Source: Gangjinia marincola (lineage in GTDB: Bacteria; Bacteroidota; Bacteroidia; Flavobacteriales; Flavobacteriaceae). Taken from it: a stretch of DNA of 64,000 nucleotides. The notes beneath the pieces are model-generated. The model searched no databases, was not told the DNA's origin, and was given only the letters and a program-made list of their open reading frames with translations. The stretch covers positions 124,001 through 188,000 of the forward strand of contig NZ_BAAAFG010000014.1 of NCBI RefSeq assembly GCF_039523415.1, written 5' to 3'. Positions within the stretch are counted from its first letter, which is position 1. Each line of letters opens with the position of its first letter. The translations under genes and the position numbers were made by a program. Shown here one piece after another: positions 18,636-27,862 of the stretch.

Positions 18636-19895
18636 ATGAATAAAGTAGCAATCATATTTATTTTTATAGTGACTACGTCTAGTATGCAGGCGCAGTATCA
18701 CTATAAAGTGGAGTATAATTATACCCTCACGCATCAGATCGTAGGTCAACCAAATGCGGTAGAATTTAGCGAATATGAAATTAGACTACGTAATAATTCT
18801 AGTGCATCTTCCATCTATTATGCATTCGCTTATGCCAATTCACCAAACTCTACACGACGTGATGAAGTAATTACGCTAAATTTCCTTCCAGACAGTATAA
18901 GCAGTCAATCCAGTATTATTCTTGCGGCGAATGGTGATTGTTTCTATAGTACCAATCAAGATTTTTCAGATAGTGCTCAATGTGGTATTGTTATATCAAA
19001 TCAGAATCATTGCGTCACCCCAGTTGGAATTGGAAGAATTATACGATTGAGGGATTTAGTAAATATTAATGGTGATACAAATCTAACAAGTTGTGAAAGC
19101 TTAACCCTTAAAGCGGCTGAATGTGTCGTTCCATTTAGCTATAAAGTTGAATACCAATATCAGGTAGACTCAGGAACAGACAATTGGAACACGTTATTAG
19201 ATTACGGAGTGCGTAGCCCATCTTTCGCAATAGATATGACAGATTTTCCCGGCATTACTGGGGCTGATACGAATTTAAAATTGAGAATCGTTTATGAAGA
19301 TACTCCTTCACCTTATGATGAAATATTGACTCTAGATCTAACAAAATGTTCCCCTAAAGTTTTGGCCTCATCAAGTACAGACGAATCCTGCGAATACACC
19401 AATGACGGGAATTTTACGCTTACGTTCGACCGACCGCTTGATCCGGGTGAAATTATTACGACAGCTATTTTAGACTGGGCAGGACCTAATAACATTTTAA
19501 ATGACGGAGATGATATAAATTCCTATGCTTCATTAACTGATCTTATTTATGCTGGAACAACGTATACGTGGCCTTCAACACTAAATAGCGGCGTGTATCG
19601 TATAAGATACCAAACCAATAATACCAATACACAAGAATCTCATGAACCTATAGAATTAAATTCTCCTGTTCCGGTTGCATTTACAGCCGACTATAATGAC
19701 CTTACTTGCTTTGAAGACGGATCAGGAAGTATAACAATCTCAGCAAGTGGGGGAACCGGAAGTTATGCCTATAGCTTAGATAACGGCAGTACATATAGTG
19801 CATTAATAAGTAATCCCATGACAATAACGGGGTTATCTGTTGGAGAGTATAACGTACGTGTAAGAGATAGTAATACCTGTGAACAACAAAATTGA
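18636..19895 (+). CDS. Exported SprB-stub protein, second of four
   Basis: 419 aa from the ATG at 18636, one base after the previous stop, giving signal peptide MNKVAIIFIFIVTTSSMQAQ. The N-terminal 150 residues (YHYKVEYNYTLTHQIVGQ...) form a diverged domain. Next comes a region beginning PFSYKVEYQYQVDSGTDNWN, then the conserved DESCEYTNDGNFTLTFDRPL domain, and finally a single SprB-like repeat ending VRVRDSNTCEQQN. It is a clear paralogue of the next gene, with a nearly identical 320-bp DNA block (19334-19654). No sorting tail or lipobox. Function unknown; the coupling and shared architecture suggest the products act together. Confidence 0.75.
   Translation: MNKVAIIFIFIVTTSSMQAQYHYKVEYNYTLTHQIVGQPNAVEFSEYEIRLRNNSSASSIYYAFAYANSPNSTRRDEVITLNFLPDSISSQSSIILAANGDCFYSTNQDFSDSAQCGIVISNQNHCVTPVGIGRIIRLRDLVNINGDTNLTSCESLTLKAAECVVPFSYKVEYQYQVDSGTDNWNTLLDYGVRSPSFAIDMTDFPGITGADTNLKLRIVYEDTPSPYDEILTLDLTKCSPKVLASSSTDESCEYTNDGNFTLTFDRPLDPGEIITTAILDWAGPNNILNDGDDINSYASLTDLIYAGTTYTWPSTLNSGVYRIRYQTNNTNTQESHEPIELNSPVPVAFTADYNDLTCFEDGSGSITISASGGTGSYAYSLDNGSTYSALISNPMTITGLSVGEYNVRVRDSNTCEQQN
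19334..19654 (+). repeat. Near-identical direct repeat, copy 1
   Basis: About 320 bp, running from the AGATCTAACAAAATG region to CATGAACCTATAGAA, are repeated 1281 bp downstream. By eye I count about eleven base differences. The sequence on both sides is much more diverged. It lies inside the second SprB-stub gene. Confidence 0.85.
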
Positions 19896-19902
19896 TTCAA
19901 AG

Positions 19903-21180
19903 ATGAAACAGATTGTTACGATAATAGTTTTACTTATAGGGTCTAGTATTCTGGCGCAACATAAATATAAGATTGAGTATTCGCTTACGCTTGATATGGA
20001 CAGCTCTCCAGATGCGCAGCTCATTAATTATCTAACTTATCAGATAAGTTTGAGTGAAAATACAAGCCCCTCTGGTTCGTATTTAATTTTTTATTCTAAT
20101 GTTAATTATCAATTCGGTGATTCCCCAGCGATTAATACAACCATGGATGAAGTTATAAATTTGGATTTTATTCCAAACTATGTAATTTATCAGGGATCCG
20201 GACCTACAGATTTTTGTACGTTCTACGAAACCATGCCCGTATCATCTAATATCAATTGTCAATTACAGTTTCCCACAGGACTTTGCCTTTATCCATCTAA
20301 TGGGTTGGATTTTACGCGTATGATCCCAATAGAAAATTTAACGAATATCAATGCAAATACCACACTTACCTCATGCGAAGATTTAGAGATAAGTGTGGCA
20401 GATTGTTCTTCACCCTTTAGCTATAAAGTAGAATATCAATATCAGGCAGACTCAGGTACGTCAAATTGGAATACCTTATTGAATTATGATTGGAGAAGCC
20501 CAACCTTCACTGTAGGTGTTGATGATTTTCCAGGTATTACTTCAACAGATACTAACATCAAATTGAGAGTAGTCTATGAAGATTCGCCGTCGCCTTACGG
20601 TGAAATATTAACTGTAGATCTAACAAAATGTTCCCCTAAAGTTTTGGCCTCATCAAGTACAGACGAATCCTGCGAATACACCAATGACGGTAATTTTACG
20701 CTTACGTTTGACCGACCGCTGGATCCGGGTGAAATTATTACGACAGCTATTTTAGACTGGGCAGGACCAAATAACATATTAAATGACGGAGATGATATAA
20801 ATTCGTATGCTTCATTAACTGATCTTACTTATGCCGGAACAACGTATACGTGGCCTTCAACGCTAGATAGCGGCGTGTATCGTATAAGATACCAAACTAA
20901 TAATACCAATACACAAGAATCTCATGAACCTATAGAAATTAATGCCCCGACTCCTGTGGTATTTTCAATACTGTCAAGTACTGACTTAAGTTGTTTTGAA
21001 GAAGGATCAGGAAGCATGACGGTCGAAGCAAATGGAGGCACAGGAAGCTATGAGTATAGTTTGGATAATGGCAATACGTACAGTTCATTCACAAGTAACC
21101 CTATGGTAATATCAGGGCTATCAGTAGGTGAGTACGATGTACGTGTTAGAGATAGTAATCAATGTGAGCAACAGAATTAA
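19903..21180 (+). CDS. Exported SprB-stub protein, third of four
   Basis: 425 aa from the ATG at 19903 (signal peptide MKQIVTIIVLLIGSSILAQ), 7 bp after the previous stop. Same layout as its upstream neighbour. The N-terminal domain is variable (HKYKIEYSLTLDMDSSPDAQ). The segment PFSYKVEYQYQADSGTSNWN follows, then the DESCEYTNDGNFTLTFDRPL domain and one SprB repeat ending VRVRDSNQCEQQN. The N-terminal and extreme C-terminal parts differ from the paralogue far more than the central block, which points to gene conversion or a young duplication there. No T9SS tail. Role unknown. Confidence 0.75.
   Translation: MKQIVTIIVLLIGSSILAQHKYKIEYSLTLDMDSSPDAQLINYLTYQISLSENTSPSGSYLIFYSNVNYQFGDSPAINTTMDEVINLDFIPNYVIYQGSGPTDFCTFYETMPVSSNINCQLQFPTGLCLYPSNGLDFTRMIPIENLTNINANTTLTSCEDLEISVADCSSPFSYKVEYQYQADSGTSNWNTLLNYDWRSPTFTVGVDDFPGITSTDTNIKLRVVYEDSPSPYGEILTVDLTKCSPKVLASSSTDESCEYTNDGNFTLTFDRPLDPGEIITTAILDWAGPNNILNDGDDINSYASLTDLTYAGTTYTWPSTLDSGVYRIRYQTNNTNTQESHEPIEINAPTPVVFSILSSTDLSCFEEGSGSMTVEANGGTGSYEYSLDNGNTYSSFTSNPMVISGLSVGEYDVRVRDSNQCEQQN
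20615..20935 (+). repeat. Near-identical direct repeat, copy 2
   Basis: Second copy of the 320-bp block, inside the third SprB-stub gene and in the same reading frame relative to its protein. Most differences I can see fall at third codon positions. Confidence 0.85.
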
Positions 21181-21184
21181 GAAT

Positions 21185-21532
21185 ATGAAATTACTAATAT
21201 CCATTGCGCTTATTTGTTTATCCATTTTAGGTACAGTTGGTCAGAGGTGGTTATTTAATGCGAGTGGAGAACCATGGAACTCATTAAATATTCCCTCTCT
21301 AAAAGGTCAAATCACAGACGTGGGAGTTCATTGTAATGGAAATGGTTATCCATGTGCACCCTTCTCTTTTGGAAACAGTGGACATTGGAATAGTAATGTA
21401 AGTATATCATTTAAACCAGAAGTTTATCGCATAAGATATGACGCTATTATATCTTATTCTAAAAATTTACCTGCTGCCAACTATCAGATGAGGGTTCAAG
21501 ATAGTAATGATTGCCAGCAACAAAATAATTAA
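21185..21532 (+). CDS. Small exported protein, deletion-like derivative of the SprB-stub family
   Basis: 115 aa from the ATG at 21185 (signal peptide MKLLISIALICLSILGTVGQ), 4 bp after the previous stop; a longer upstream start would overlap that gene. After the signal peptide come about 60 residues with no match to the paralogues (RWLFNASGEPWNSL...). Then VYRIRYDA recalls the VYRIRYQT of the two preceding proteins, and the tail ANYQMRVQDSNDCQQQNN matches the end of their SprB repeat. The DNA between those two points in the longer genes is missing here. It may be a remnant left by internal deletion or a minimal functional version. No domain name can be given. Confidence 0.6.
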   Translation: MKLLISIALICLSILGTVGQRWLFNASGEPWNSLNIPSLKGQITDVGVHCNGNGYPCAPFSFGNSGHWNSNVSISFKPEVYRIRYDAIISYSKNLPAANYQMRVQDSNDCQQQNN

Positions 21533-21561
21533 AATGAAGAATTTCATTTAAAGATAAGACT

Positions 21562-24500
21562 ATGAAAAAAGAATTACTCATTCCTATATTAGTACTACTC
21601 CTTCTGCCTTTGTGGAGTTGGTCGCAAGGAAATCCCGGACCTAATCCAAAAGTTGTTTCTATAACGATTTCTCAACCCGATGAAATTACGATCAATGCAA
21701 CGACACAGGATCCAAGCTTTGCAGGTACTACAGATGGATTTATTAGCCTAACGATCACGGGAGGAACACAGTTCAGCAATTCAGCGCTATATACTCATAG
21801 TATAACAAAAGATGGCGCCCCAATAACGCCAACGACAAATACCTCGATTACGTCAGACCCCAATCCTAACTGGGATGTTTATAATCTTGCCTTTTCAGAT
21901 CTTGGAGCCGGGATATATGTTCTTAGCATCATCGATGAAAATCTTTGTGATCAAACCGCAACATTTACCTTAACTGATCCCCCTTTATTTGAATTCGAGT
22001 TCGCAGATGCAATGGATGAAACCTGTGTAAACGCTAATGATGGAAGCATCACAGCTAAGGCACAAGGAGGAATCATAGGACAAAATTATGTATATCAGTT
22101 AAAAGTTGAAACTTTCCCGGGTTCAGGTATATTTACGATTGATTATGGTATTTCTGACAACTTAGCACAAACCCTAACTTTTTCTAGAACAGGATTACCG
22201 CCTGCGAATTATAAAGTAGAGGTTACTGATAACAATGGATCAGGAACTAGAATTACATCGAATATCCTGACTGTTGATGAAGTTGACCCAATCAACTTTG
22301 ATGTTACAGTAAATCAACCTTCCTGTAATGCGATAGATGATGCTTCTCTCAGCGTTATAAATATAACGGGCGGAGCACAGGCATATACCTTTGTTTGGCA
22401 AAAGGATGGAGTGGATTACAGTACGAATGCATCAATTACTGATTTGTCTCCCGGAGTATATGAGATTACAGTTTTTTCAGGCGATTCATGTCCTGATCAA
22501 CTAGCGCAGGTAGAAGGCATAACAATTTTCCCTATTGCCTACCCAGCTCCTATTACTATTAATCTTGAAAATGCCGGACTCCAACAACCTACTACCGCAG
22601 GAGCGGCTGATGGTGCTATAGATATCCTAGTAAATGGTGGAGTCTCACCCTATACCTATCAATGGGTAAATCTTTCTACGGGAATCAACATCAATACAGA
22701 TCCAGATCTTATAGGCCTTTCGGCAGGAGAATATCAAGTCACTGTCACAGATTTTAATGGTTGTACCGCAGCTGAAACGTATGTTTTATATGACCCTTTA
22801 GAAATATCAAGTACCTCTTCAACAGATGTTTTATGTTTTGGAGGAGCAGATGGTACAGCAGATATTGTTGTGACGGGGGGATTGCCTCCTTATAATTATT
22901 CGTGGACAAAAGATGATGATGCAGGTTTTTCAGCAAATACGGCTTCACTCTCAGGTCTTGATACAGGAAATTATACCCTATTGGTAACTGATACTGAAAC
23001 GGATCCTAATCCTAATACAATTACGACTACAGTACTCATTGAGCAACCTGCACAAGCAGTAGTCATTGATTCATTCACAACTACAGATGTACTTATTTCA
23101 GGTCAAAATACAGGAGCGATTGACATTGAAGTTTCAGGAGGAACTCCGGGATATACCTATCAGTGGACTAAAACGGGAGATTTAGATTTTAGTGAAACAA
23201 CTCAGGACTTAACTAACCTCACCGCAGGCGAGTATTCCGTTGAAATCCGCGATGCAAATGCAGATGTTTCGGCTACCAATGCGGGCTGTATTGTGACGCA
23301 AACATTTACCGTTGTCGAACCTCTTCCGCTTAGTGTAACGATTACAGAACAGGTTCCTTTTTTGTGTAATGGCGATACAAATGGGGCGCTGTTAGCAACT
23401 GCTACGGGTGGGGTTGAAGCCTATCAATACGTATGGTTTGAATTGGTTTCGGGTAATCCCGTAGCTCTTGGGATCACCACACCTGTGATAGAAAATCTTT
23501 TACCGGGGGAGTATCGTGTTGAGGTGACCGATGCCAATGGAGCAGTTGCCTTTTTCGATTATACGTTTTACCAGCCAGATGAACTTATCGTTAGTCTCGC
23601 TTCCGCGGAAGCGGTATCCTGCTTTGGGGAATCTACGGGGACCATCAATATTGATGTTGCCGGGGGAACCTTGCCTTATACCTTTGAATGGAGTGATCTT
23701 AACGGAGTAACCTACGATACCGAAGATCTTACCAACCTCCCTGCAGAAACCTATAACCTTATCTTAACCGATGCCAATGGATGTAGCACGACACTTGGAC
23801 CGGTAGACATTACACAACCAGACGATCCTATTACCATTGATTCTTTTACCATTACTAACCTTACCGGTTTTGAAACAAATAATGGGAGCATTGCCGTTGA
23901 GGTATCTGGAGGAACACCAGCGTATACCTATCAATGGTTCGATAGCGATCTTAATGAAGTGGGGGATTCCTCAACGTTAGAAAACATCCCGGCTGGAGAG
24001 TACGAATTACTGATCACAGATGCTGCAAACTGTACCTTGCCGGCTACCTACACGGTTACCCAACCAGAATTACTGGATGTAGTAAGTATAGTAGAAAATG
24101 AATCTATTCCCTGCTTTACGGATGAGCTGGGAGAGATTGAAGCGACCGTCACCGGTGGTGTTGAGCCTTATCAGTACGAGTGGACGGAGCAAGGAGACGC
24201 TACAGTCCTTTCTACAGGATTAATCTTATCTGGTATAGGTGCGGGTACTTACCAAATAGCGGTTACCGATGCGAATGGTAATGTTGCGGCATTAAGCTAC
24301 GAACTTACTCAACCCGAAGCATTAGAGGCAACATGGGCTCAATCTAATATTTCTTGTTTTGGTGGGAATGATGGTGCCATTGATGTCTCAGTAACCGGTG
24401 GAACAGCTCCTTATGATTATTTTTGGAGCAATGGCTTAAATAGTCAAGACGTTGGTAATCTCATTGCCGGTACGTACACCCTTACCGTAAGGGATAATAA

Positions 24501-27500
24501 TTTGTGTGAAACTTCAATTGAAGTGACCCTGACTCAACCGGATAATCCAATCTCCATTGCTTCACAAACCATCGTAAACACTACGGGTAACGGATTAAAT
24601 GACGGTAGTATTACGGTAGAAATTGATGGGGGAACGCCCGATTATTCCTATGTGTGGAACGATGCAGATTCCAATCCAGTTGGGACCGATGCAAATCAGG
24701 TGACTGATCTGTTGGCGGGAACGTATTTTCTCAACGTTACAGATGCGAATGGCTGTATACTGGGACCTATCGAATTTGAAGTAACAGAGCCGGCACCACT
24801 AACCATTGACATTACCACTCAGCCCATAAACTGTTTTGGTGAAACAGGAGCATTAATTGCTCAGGGAGTTGGTGGAGTAGGTCCATACAGTTATGAATGG
24901 ACCGATAATGCGGGCACAGTAATTTCTTCTCAAGAAAGTACAGGTGATGTTCTAGCCGGATTTTATTCCATCCTGGTAACTGATGCCAATGGAAACACTG
25001 CGACACTCACCCAAGAATTAACTCAGCCAAATGAATTGCTCATCACAGCAATTGATGTGACCGACGTAAGTTGTTACGGCGGGAGTGATGGGAGCATTGA
25101 ACTTACTATAACCGGAGGAACCGGAGATTATATATATACCTGGCAGGGTGGAAGTTCAACCACGAACATATTAGGCAATATTACCACGGGAGAGTATGAA
25201 GTAAGTGTGACCGATGCAAATACCTGTACAGTATCATCTGGAGTGATTACGGTAAATCAACCTGCGGTGTTTGATATTACAGCGGTAAGTTTAGTTCAAC
25301 CTTCTGATGAAGGAGTGTTCGACGGGAGCATCTCAATTCAACTAGAAGGCAGTTCCCCACCGTTTGACTATGTATGGACCAATGAGGGAGGAGATATTAT
25401 CCAGCAAACCTTAGGGACATCTCAACTCACCGATGAATTACTTAACGTCCAAGAAGGCATCTATACCATCACCATCACAGATGCAGAGGGCTGTACGGTG
25501 GTCGAAACCTATAACCTGGCAAATCCGGGGGAACTCTTAGTGGATATCGTTTTAAATCAACCCATCACCTGTTTTGGAGGGAGCGACGGTATATTAGAGG
25601 CAATCACCACCGGTGGTGTGGGCGGAAATAATTACGCCTGGTACGATGCCGCTGATGATACGTTGTTAAGTACGGCTAATATTTTCACAGGCGTTTCTAC
25701 CGGGAACTATTACCTTATTGTGAGTAATGCCGAAGGTATCCAAGAGCAGAGTGCCGTATTTTTTGTGGATCAACCTCTTGTGGTATCCGCCAATATTTCC
25801 TTTGAAAATCCAAGCTGTTTTATGAGCGAAGATGGAATGATAAGCCTCAATGCAACGGGTGGGAATAATACGTTCCAGTACCGTTATCGCTTCAATAGTG
25901 GCGATTATGGAGACTGGATCGCTTTCGCGGAAGCTAATACTACAACAGTAACAGGATTAGTAGAGGGAGAATATGATGTGCAAGTTTCAGATACCAACGG
26001 GTGTTTTAATGAAGAAAACGGAAACATCCTCGTCTTATCGGCAACCCTGGAAAGCCCGGAAGAGTTGAATCTGGCTGATGTGATCCTGACTCAACCAACC
26101 GGGAACGGATTATCCAATGGGAGTATAGAAGTGATTCCGCAGGGTGGAACTCAGCCTTATACGTACGCATGGTTTGATGAAAATGGGGTGATTAACCAAA
26201 CTACAAACCTGCTTGCAAATATTTCTGCGGGTACTTATACGCTTTTGCTTACAGATCAAAACGACTGTGAATACGCTCAGGAAATTACGCTTGGCGAACC
26301 TGAAGCACTAAGCGCAGATGTAGCTGTAGTCAATATTATTTTATGCGCACAAGATGAAAACGGAAGTTTAACCGTTGCAGCAACCGGCGGAGTCCCGTTT
26401 ACAAACGGAAATCCTTATCTCTATGAATGGTTTGATAACACTACCGGCGCGTTTATCGCTAATACCCAAACTTTGAGTAACGTGGGTGCCGGATTCTACT
26501 ATGTAATCGTCACAGATGCTAATGCCAATACAGTGCAAACACCGGCAATTGAATTAACAGAACCAACGGCACTAGCACTAGCACTCACTGCAGATTTTGA
26601 AAATTGTGGGGATTTAGAAGACTGGGACGTTACGACGACCGCATCTGGGGGTACGTTGCCGTATGCATTTAGCTGGAGCAATGGCAGTACCCTAGAAAAT
26701 CTTGTAGATGTGACTCCTGGAACCTATCAGCTTATACTTACCGATGCCAATGGTTGTACCATTACTGAAGAGATTGAATTGATTCCGCCTCCTTCACTAG
26801 CCGTAGAAGAGACAATTAGTATTCCAACGTGTTATGAAGGTGATGATGGTGAAATAAATGTAGAGGTGTCTGGAGGAACTCCGCCGTATACGTATGCGTG
26901 GAGTAACGGAGATACCACAGCGAATCCAACAAATCTTGAAGCAGGAGACTATACGCTTGTCGTGACAGATAACAAAGGCTGTGCGCTAACCGCTGCGTAC
27001 ACCGTAGAAAATCCCGAAGAACTATTCTTAGACATGATAGATCAAGTGACCTTATGTCAAGGACAAAGCATTTCATTAGATGCTACGATAGATAATGGAA
27101 TGAATTATCAATGGGAAGCAGACAATGGGTTTTACAGTGATGAGGCAGAAGTAGAACTTAGCGATGCCGGGGTGTATACGATTACTGTAACGACCACAGA
27201 GGGTTGTATCATAGAAGATACGCTTACGATCAATGAAAGCGCAGAAGTGGTAGCTGCAGATTTCTTAGTGTCAACCCAAGTATTTACCAATGAAGAATTT
27301 GTGCTCGTCAATGTTTCTGATCAGTCCATGGAATGGTCAGAATGGTCCTTACCGGCCGAAGCTCAAATTATTGAATCTTATGATGGATATGCGTCTATTC
27401 TATTTTTAGTACCTGGAGAATACACTCTTTCGCTTACAGTAGGGAAGGGAGAATGTCAGGATACCATCCAAAAAACAGTATTGGTAGTCGATCCAGAAAA

Positions 27501-27783
27501 TTTTGGTAGTGATCAGAACGACGGACAATCCTTGATTACGTCTTATATTATTTACCCCAATCCGTCCTTTGGTAATTTTACGGTTGAAGTAACCTTGAAT
27601 GAGGAATTGCCAATAAGTCTAAAAATCTTTGGGATGGCCGATAATACGATTTATGACCATCGAACTATAGCTCAAAACACGCTATTTGAAGAGAGCTATA
27701 CGCTAAATCTGGCATCAGGATTGTATTTTGTTTTATTAGAGACACCCTTTGGAAGTCGGGTACAAAAGATTGTAATAAATTAG
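21562..27783 (+). CDS. SprB-repeat surface adhesin with T9SS type A sorting domain
   Basis: 2073 aa, signal peptide MKKELLIPILVLLLLPLWSWSQ. I count about 21 SprB-type repeats, each about 75-85 aa with a core of the form GGxxPYxYxW and an ending like 'gxYxlxVtDanGC'. From the sixth repeat they follow an A-B-C order five times, with a period of about 720-790 bp. After the repeats come two Ig/PKD-like domains and, from about base 27535, a T9SS type A tail (IYPNPSFGNFTVEV ... ASGLYFVLLETPFG...QKIVIN). SprB of Flavobacterium johnsoniae is the mobile gliding adhesin exported by T9SS. This protein is shorter and its operon lacks a PorP/SprF gene, so gliding cannot be assumed. It closes the toxin operon, so it could place the other products at the cell surface or hold a target cell. 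Confidence 0.9.
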   Translation: MKKELLIPILVLLLLPLWSWSQGNPGPNPKVVSITISQPDEITINATTQDPSFAGTTDGFISLTITGGTQFSNSALYTHSITKDGAPITPTTNTSITSDPNPNWDVYNLAFSDLGAGIYVLSIIDENLCDQTATFTLTDPPLFEFEFADAMDETCVNANDGSITAKAQGGIIGQNYVYQLKVETFPGSGIFTIDYGISDNLAQTLTFSRTGLPPANYKVEVTDNNGSGTRITSNILTVDEVDPINFDVTVNQPSCNAIDDASLSVINITGGAQAYTFVWQKDGVDYSTNASITDLSPGVYEITVFSGDSCPDQLAQVEGITIFPIAYPAPITINLENAGLQQPTTAGAADGAIDILVNGGVSPYTYQWVNLSTGININTDPDLIGLSAGEYQVTVTDFNGCTAAETYVLYDPLEISSTSSTDVLCFGGADGTADIVVTGGLPPYNYSWTKDDDAGFSANTASLSGLDTGNYTLLVTDTETDPNPNTITTTVLIEQPAQAVVIDSFTTTDVLISGQNTGAIDIEVSGGTPGYTYQWTKTGDLDFSETTQDLTNLTAGEYSVEIRDANADVSATNAGCIVTQTFTVVEPLPLSVTITEQVPFLCNGDTNGALLATATGGVEAYQYVWFELVSGNPVALGITTPVIENLLPGEYRVEVTDANGAVAFFDYTFYQPDELIVSLASAEAVSCFGESTGTINIDVAGGTLPYTFEWSDLNGVTYDTEDLTNLPAETYNLILTDANGCSTTLGPVDITQPDDPITIDSFTITNLTGFETNNGSIAVEVSGGTPAYTYQWFDSDLNEVGDSSTLENIPAGEYELLITDAANCTLPATYTVTQPELLDVVSIVENESIPCFTDELGEIEATVTGGVEPYQYEWTEQGDATVLSTGLILSGIGAGTYQIAVTDANGNVAALSYELTQPEALEATWAQSNISCFGGNDGAIDVSVTGGTAPYDYFWSNGLNSQDVGNLIAGTYTLTVRDNNLCETSIEVTLTQPDNPISIASQTIVNTTGNGLNDGSITVEIDGGTPDYSYVWNDADSNPVGTDANQVTDLLAGTYFLNVTDANGCILGPIEFEVTEPAPLTIDITTQPINCFGETGALIAQGVGGVGPYSYEWTDNAGTVISSQESTGDVLAGFYSILVTDANGNTATLTQELTQPNELLITAIDVTDVSCYGGSDGSIELTITGGTGDYIYTWQGGSSTTNILGNITTGEYEVSVTDANTCTVSSGVITVNQPAVFDITAVSLVQPSDEGVFDGSISIQLEGSSPPFDYVWTNEGGDIIQQTLGTSQLTDELLNVQEGIYTITITDAEGCTVVETYNLANPGELLVDIVLNQPITCFGGSDGILEAITTGGVGGNNYAWYDAADDTLLSTANIFTGVSTGNYYLIVSNAEGIQEQSAVFFVDQPLVVSANISFENPSCFMSEDGMISLNATGGNNTFQYRYRFNSGDYGDWIAFAEANTTTVTGLVEGEYDVQVSDTNGCFNEENGNILVLSATLESPEELNLADVILTQPTGNGLSNGSIEVIPQGGTQPYTYAWFDENGVINQTTNLLANISAGTYTLLLTDQNDCEYAQEITLGEPEALSADVAVVNIILCAQDENGSLTVAATGGVPFTNGNPYLYEWFDNTTGAFIANTQTLSNVGAGFYYVIVTDANANTVQTPAIELTEPTALALALTADFENCGDLEDWDVTTTASGGTLPYAFSWSNGSTLENLVDVTPGTYQLILTDANGCTITEEIELIPPPSLAVEETISIPTCYEGDDGEINVEVSGGTPPYTYAWSNGDTTANPTNLEAGDYTLVVTDNKGCALTAAYTVENPEELFLDMIDQVTLCQGQSISLDATIDNGMNYQWEADNGFYSDEAEVELSDAGVYTITVTTTEGCIIEDTLTINESAEVVAADFLVSTQVFTNEEFVLVNVSDQSMEWSEWSLPAEAQIIESYDGYASILFLVPGEYTLSLTVGKGECQDTIQKTVLVVDPENFGSDQNDGQSLITSYIIYPNPSFGNFTVEVTLNEELPISLKIFGMADNTIYDHRTIAQNTLFEESYTLNLASGLYFVLLETPFGSRVQKIVIN
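23060..26600 (+). repeat. Five copies of a three-unit SprB super-repeat
   Basis: Within the adhesin gene, repeats 6-20 cycle through three types. Type A begins 'QPdxPIxIdsftI' with NGSIxVEVSGGTP. Type B begins 'EPxxLxVxI' with CxGxxNGxLxATxTGGV. Type C begins 'QPxxLxxxxxxxVSCFG' with GxIxxxVTGGT. Type A cores fall near bases 23145, 23910, 24625, 25350 and 26140. The unit of duplication was therefore the triplet. Confidence 0.75.
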
Positions 27784-27804
27784 ATTAATAATATACTAAG
27801 TTTT

Positions 27805-27835
27805 AAACCCTACTTTTTAATAGAGTAGGGTTTTT
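27805..27835 (+). terminator. Rho-independent terminator of the toxin/SprB operon
   Basis: Nine-base stem AAACCCTAC (27805-27813) and GTAGGGTTT (27825-27833) with an 11-base loop, ending in a run of five T. It lies 22 bp after the adhesin stop codon. No comparable hairpin was seen between the genes upstream. Confidence 0.8.
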
Positions 27836-27862
27836 CATTACTTTTAACCTCAAACACTTTTT

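Noticed and set aside
17234..21532. The SprB-stub genes as frameshifted pieces of one large adhesin gene
   Set aside because: Each piece has its own signal peptide and start codon right after the previous stop, and the pieces are paralogues of each other rather than consecutive parts of one protein.
17234..21532. T9SS sorting tails on the stub proteins
   Set aside because: All end within or just after a SprB repeat (DSNxC...QN) and lack the YPNPS start, the length and the terminal basic strand of a type A tail.
21562..27783. Gliding adhesin SprB itself
   Set aside because: It is far shorter than the F. johnsoniae protein and has no PorP/SprF partner in the operon; only the repeat family and tail are shared.
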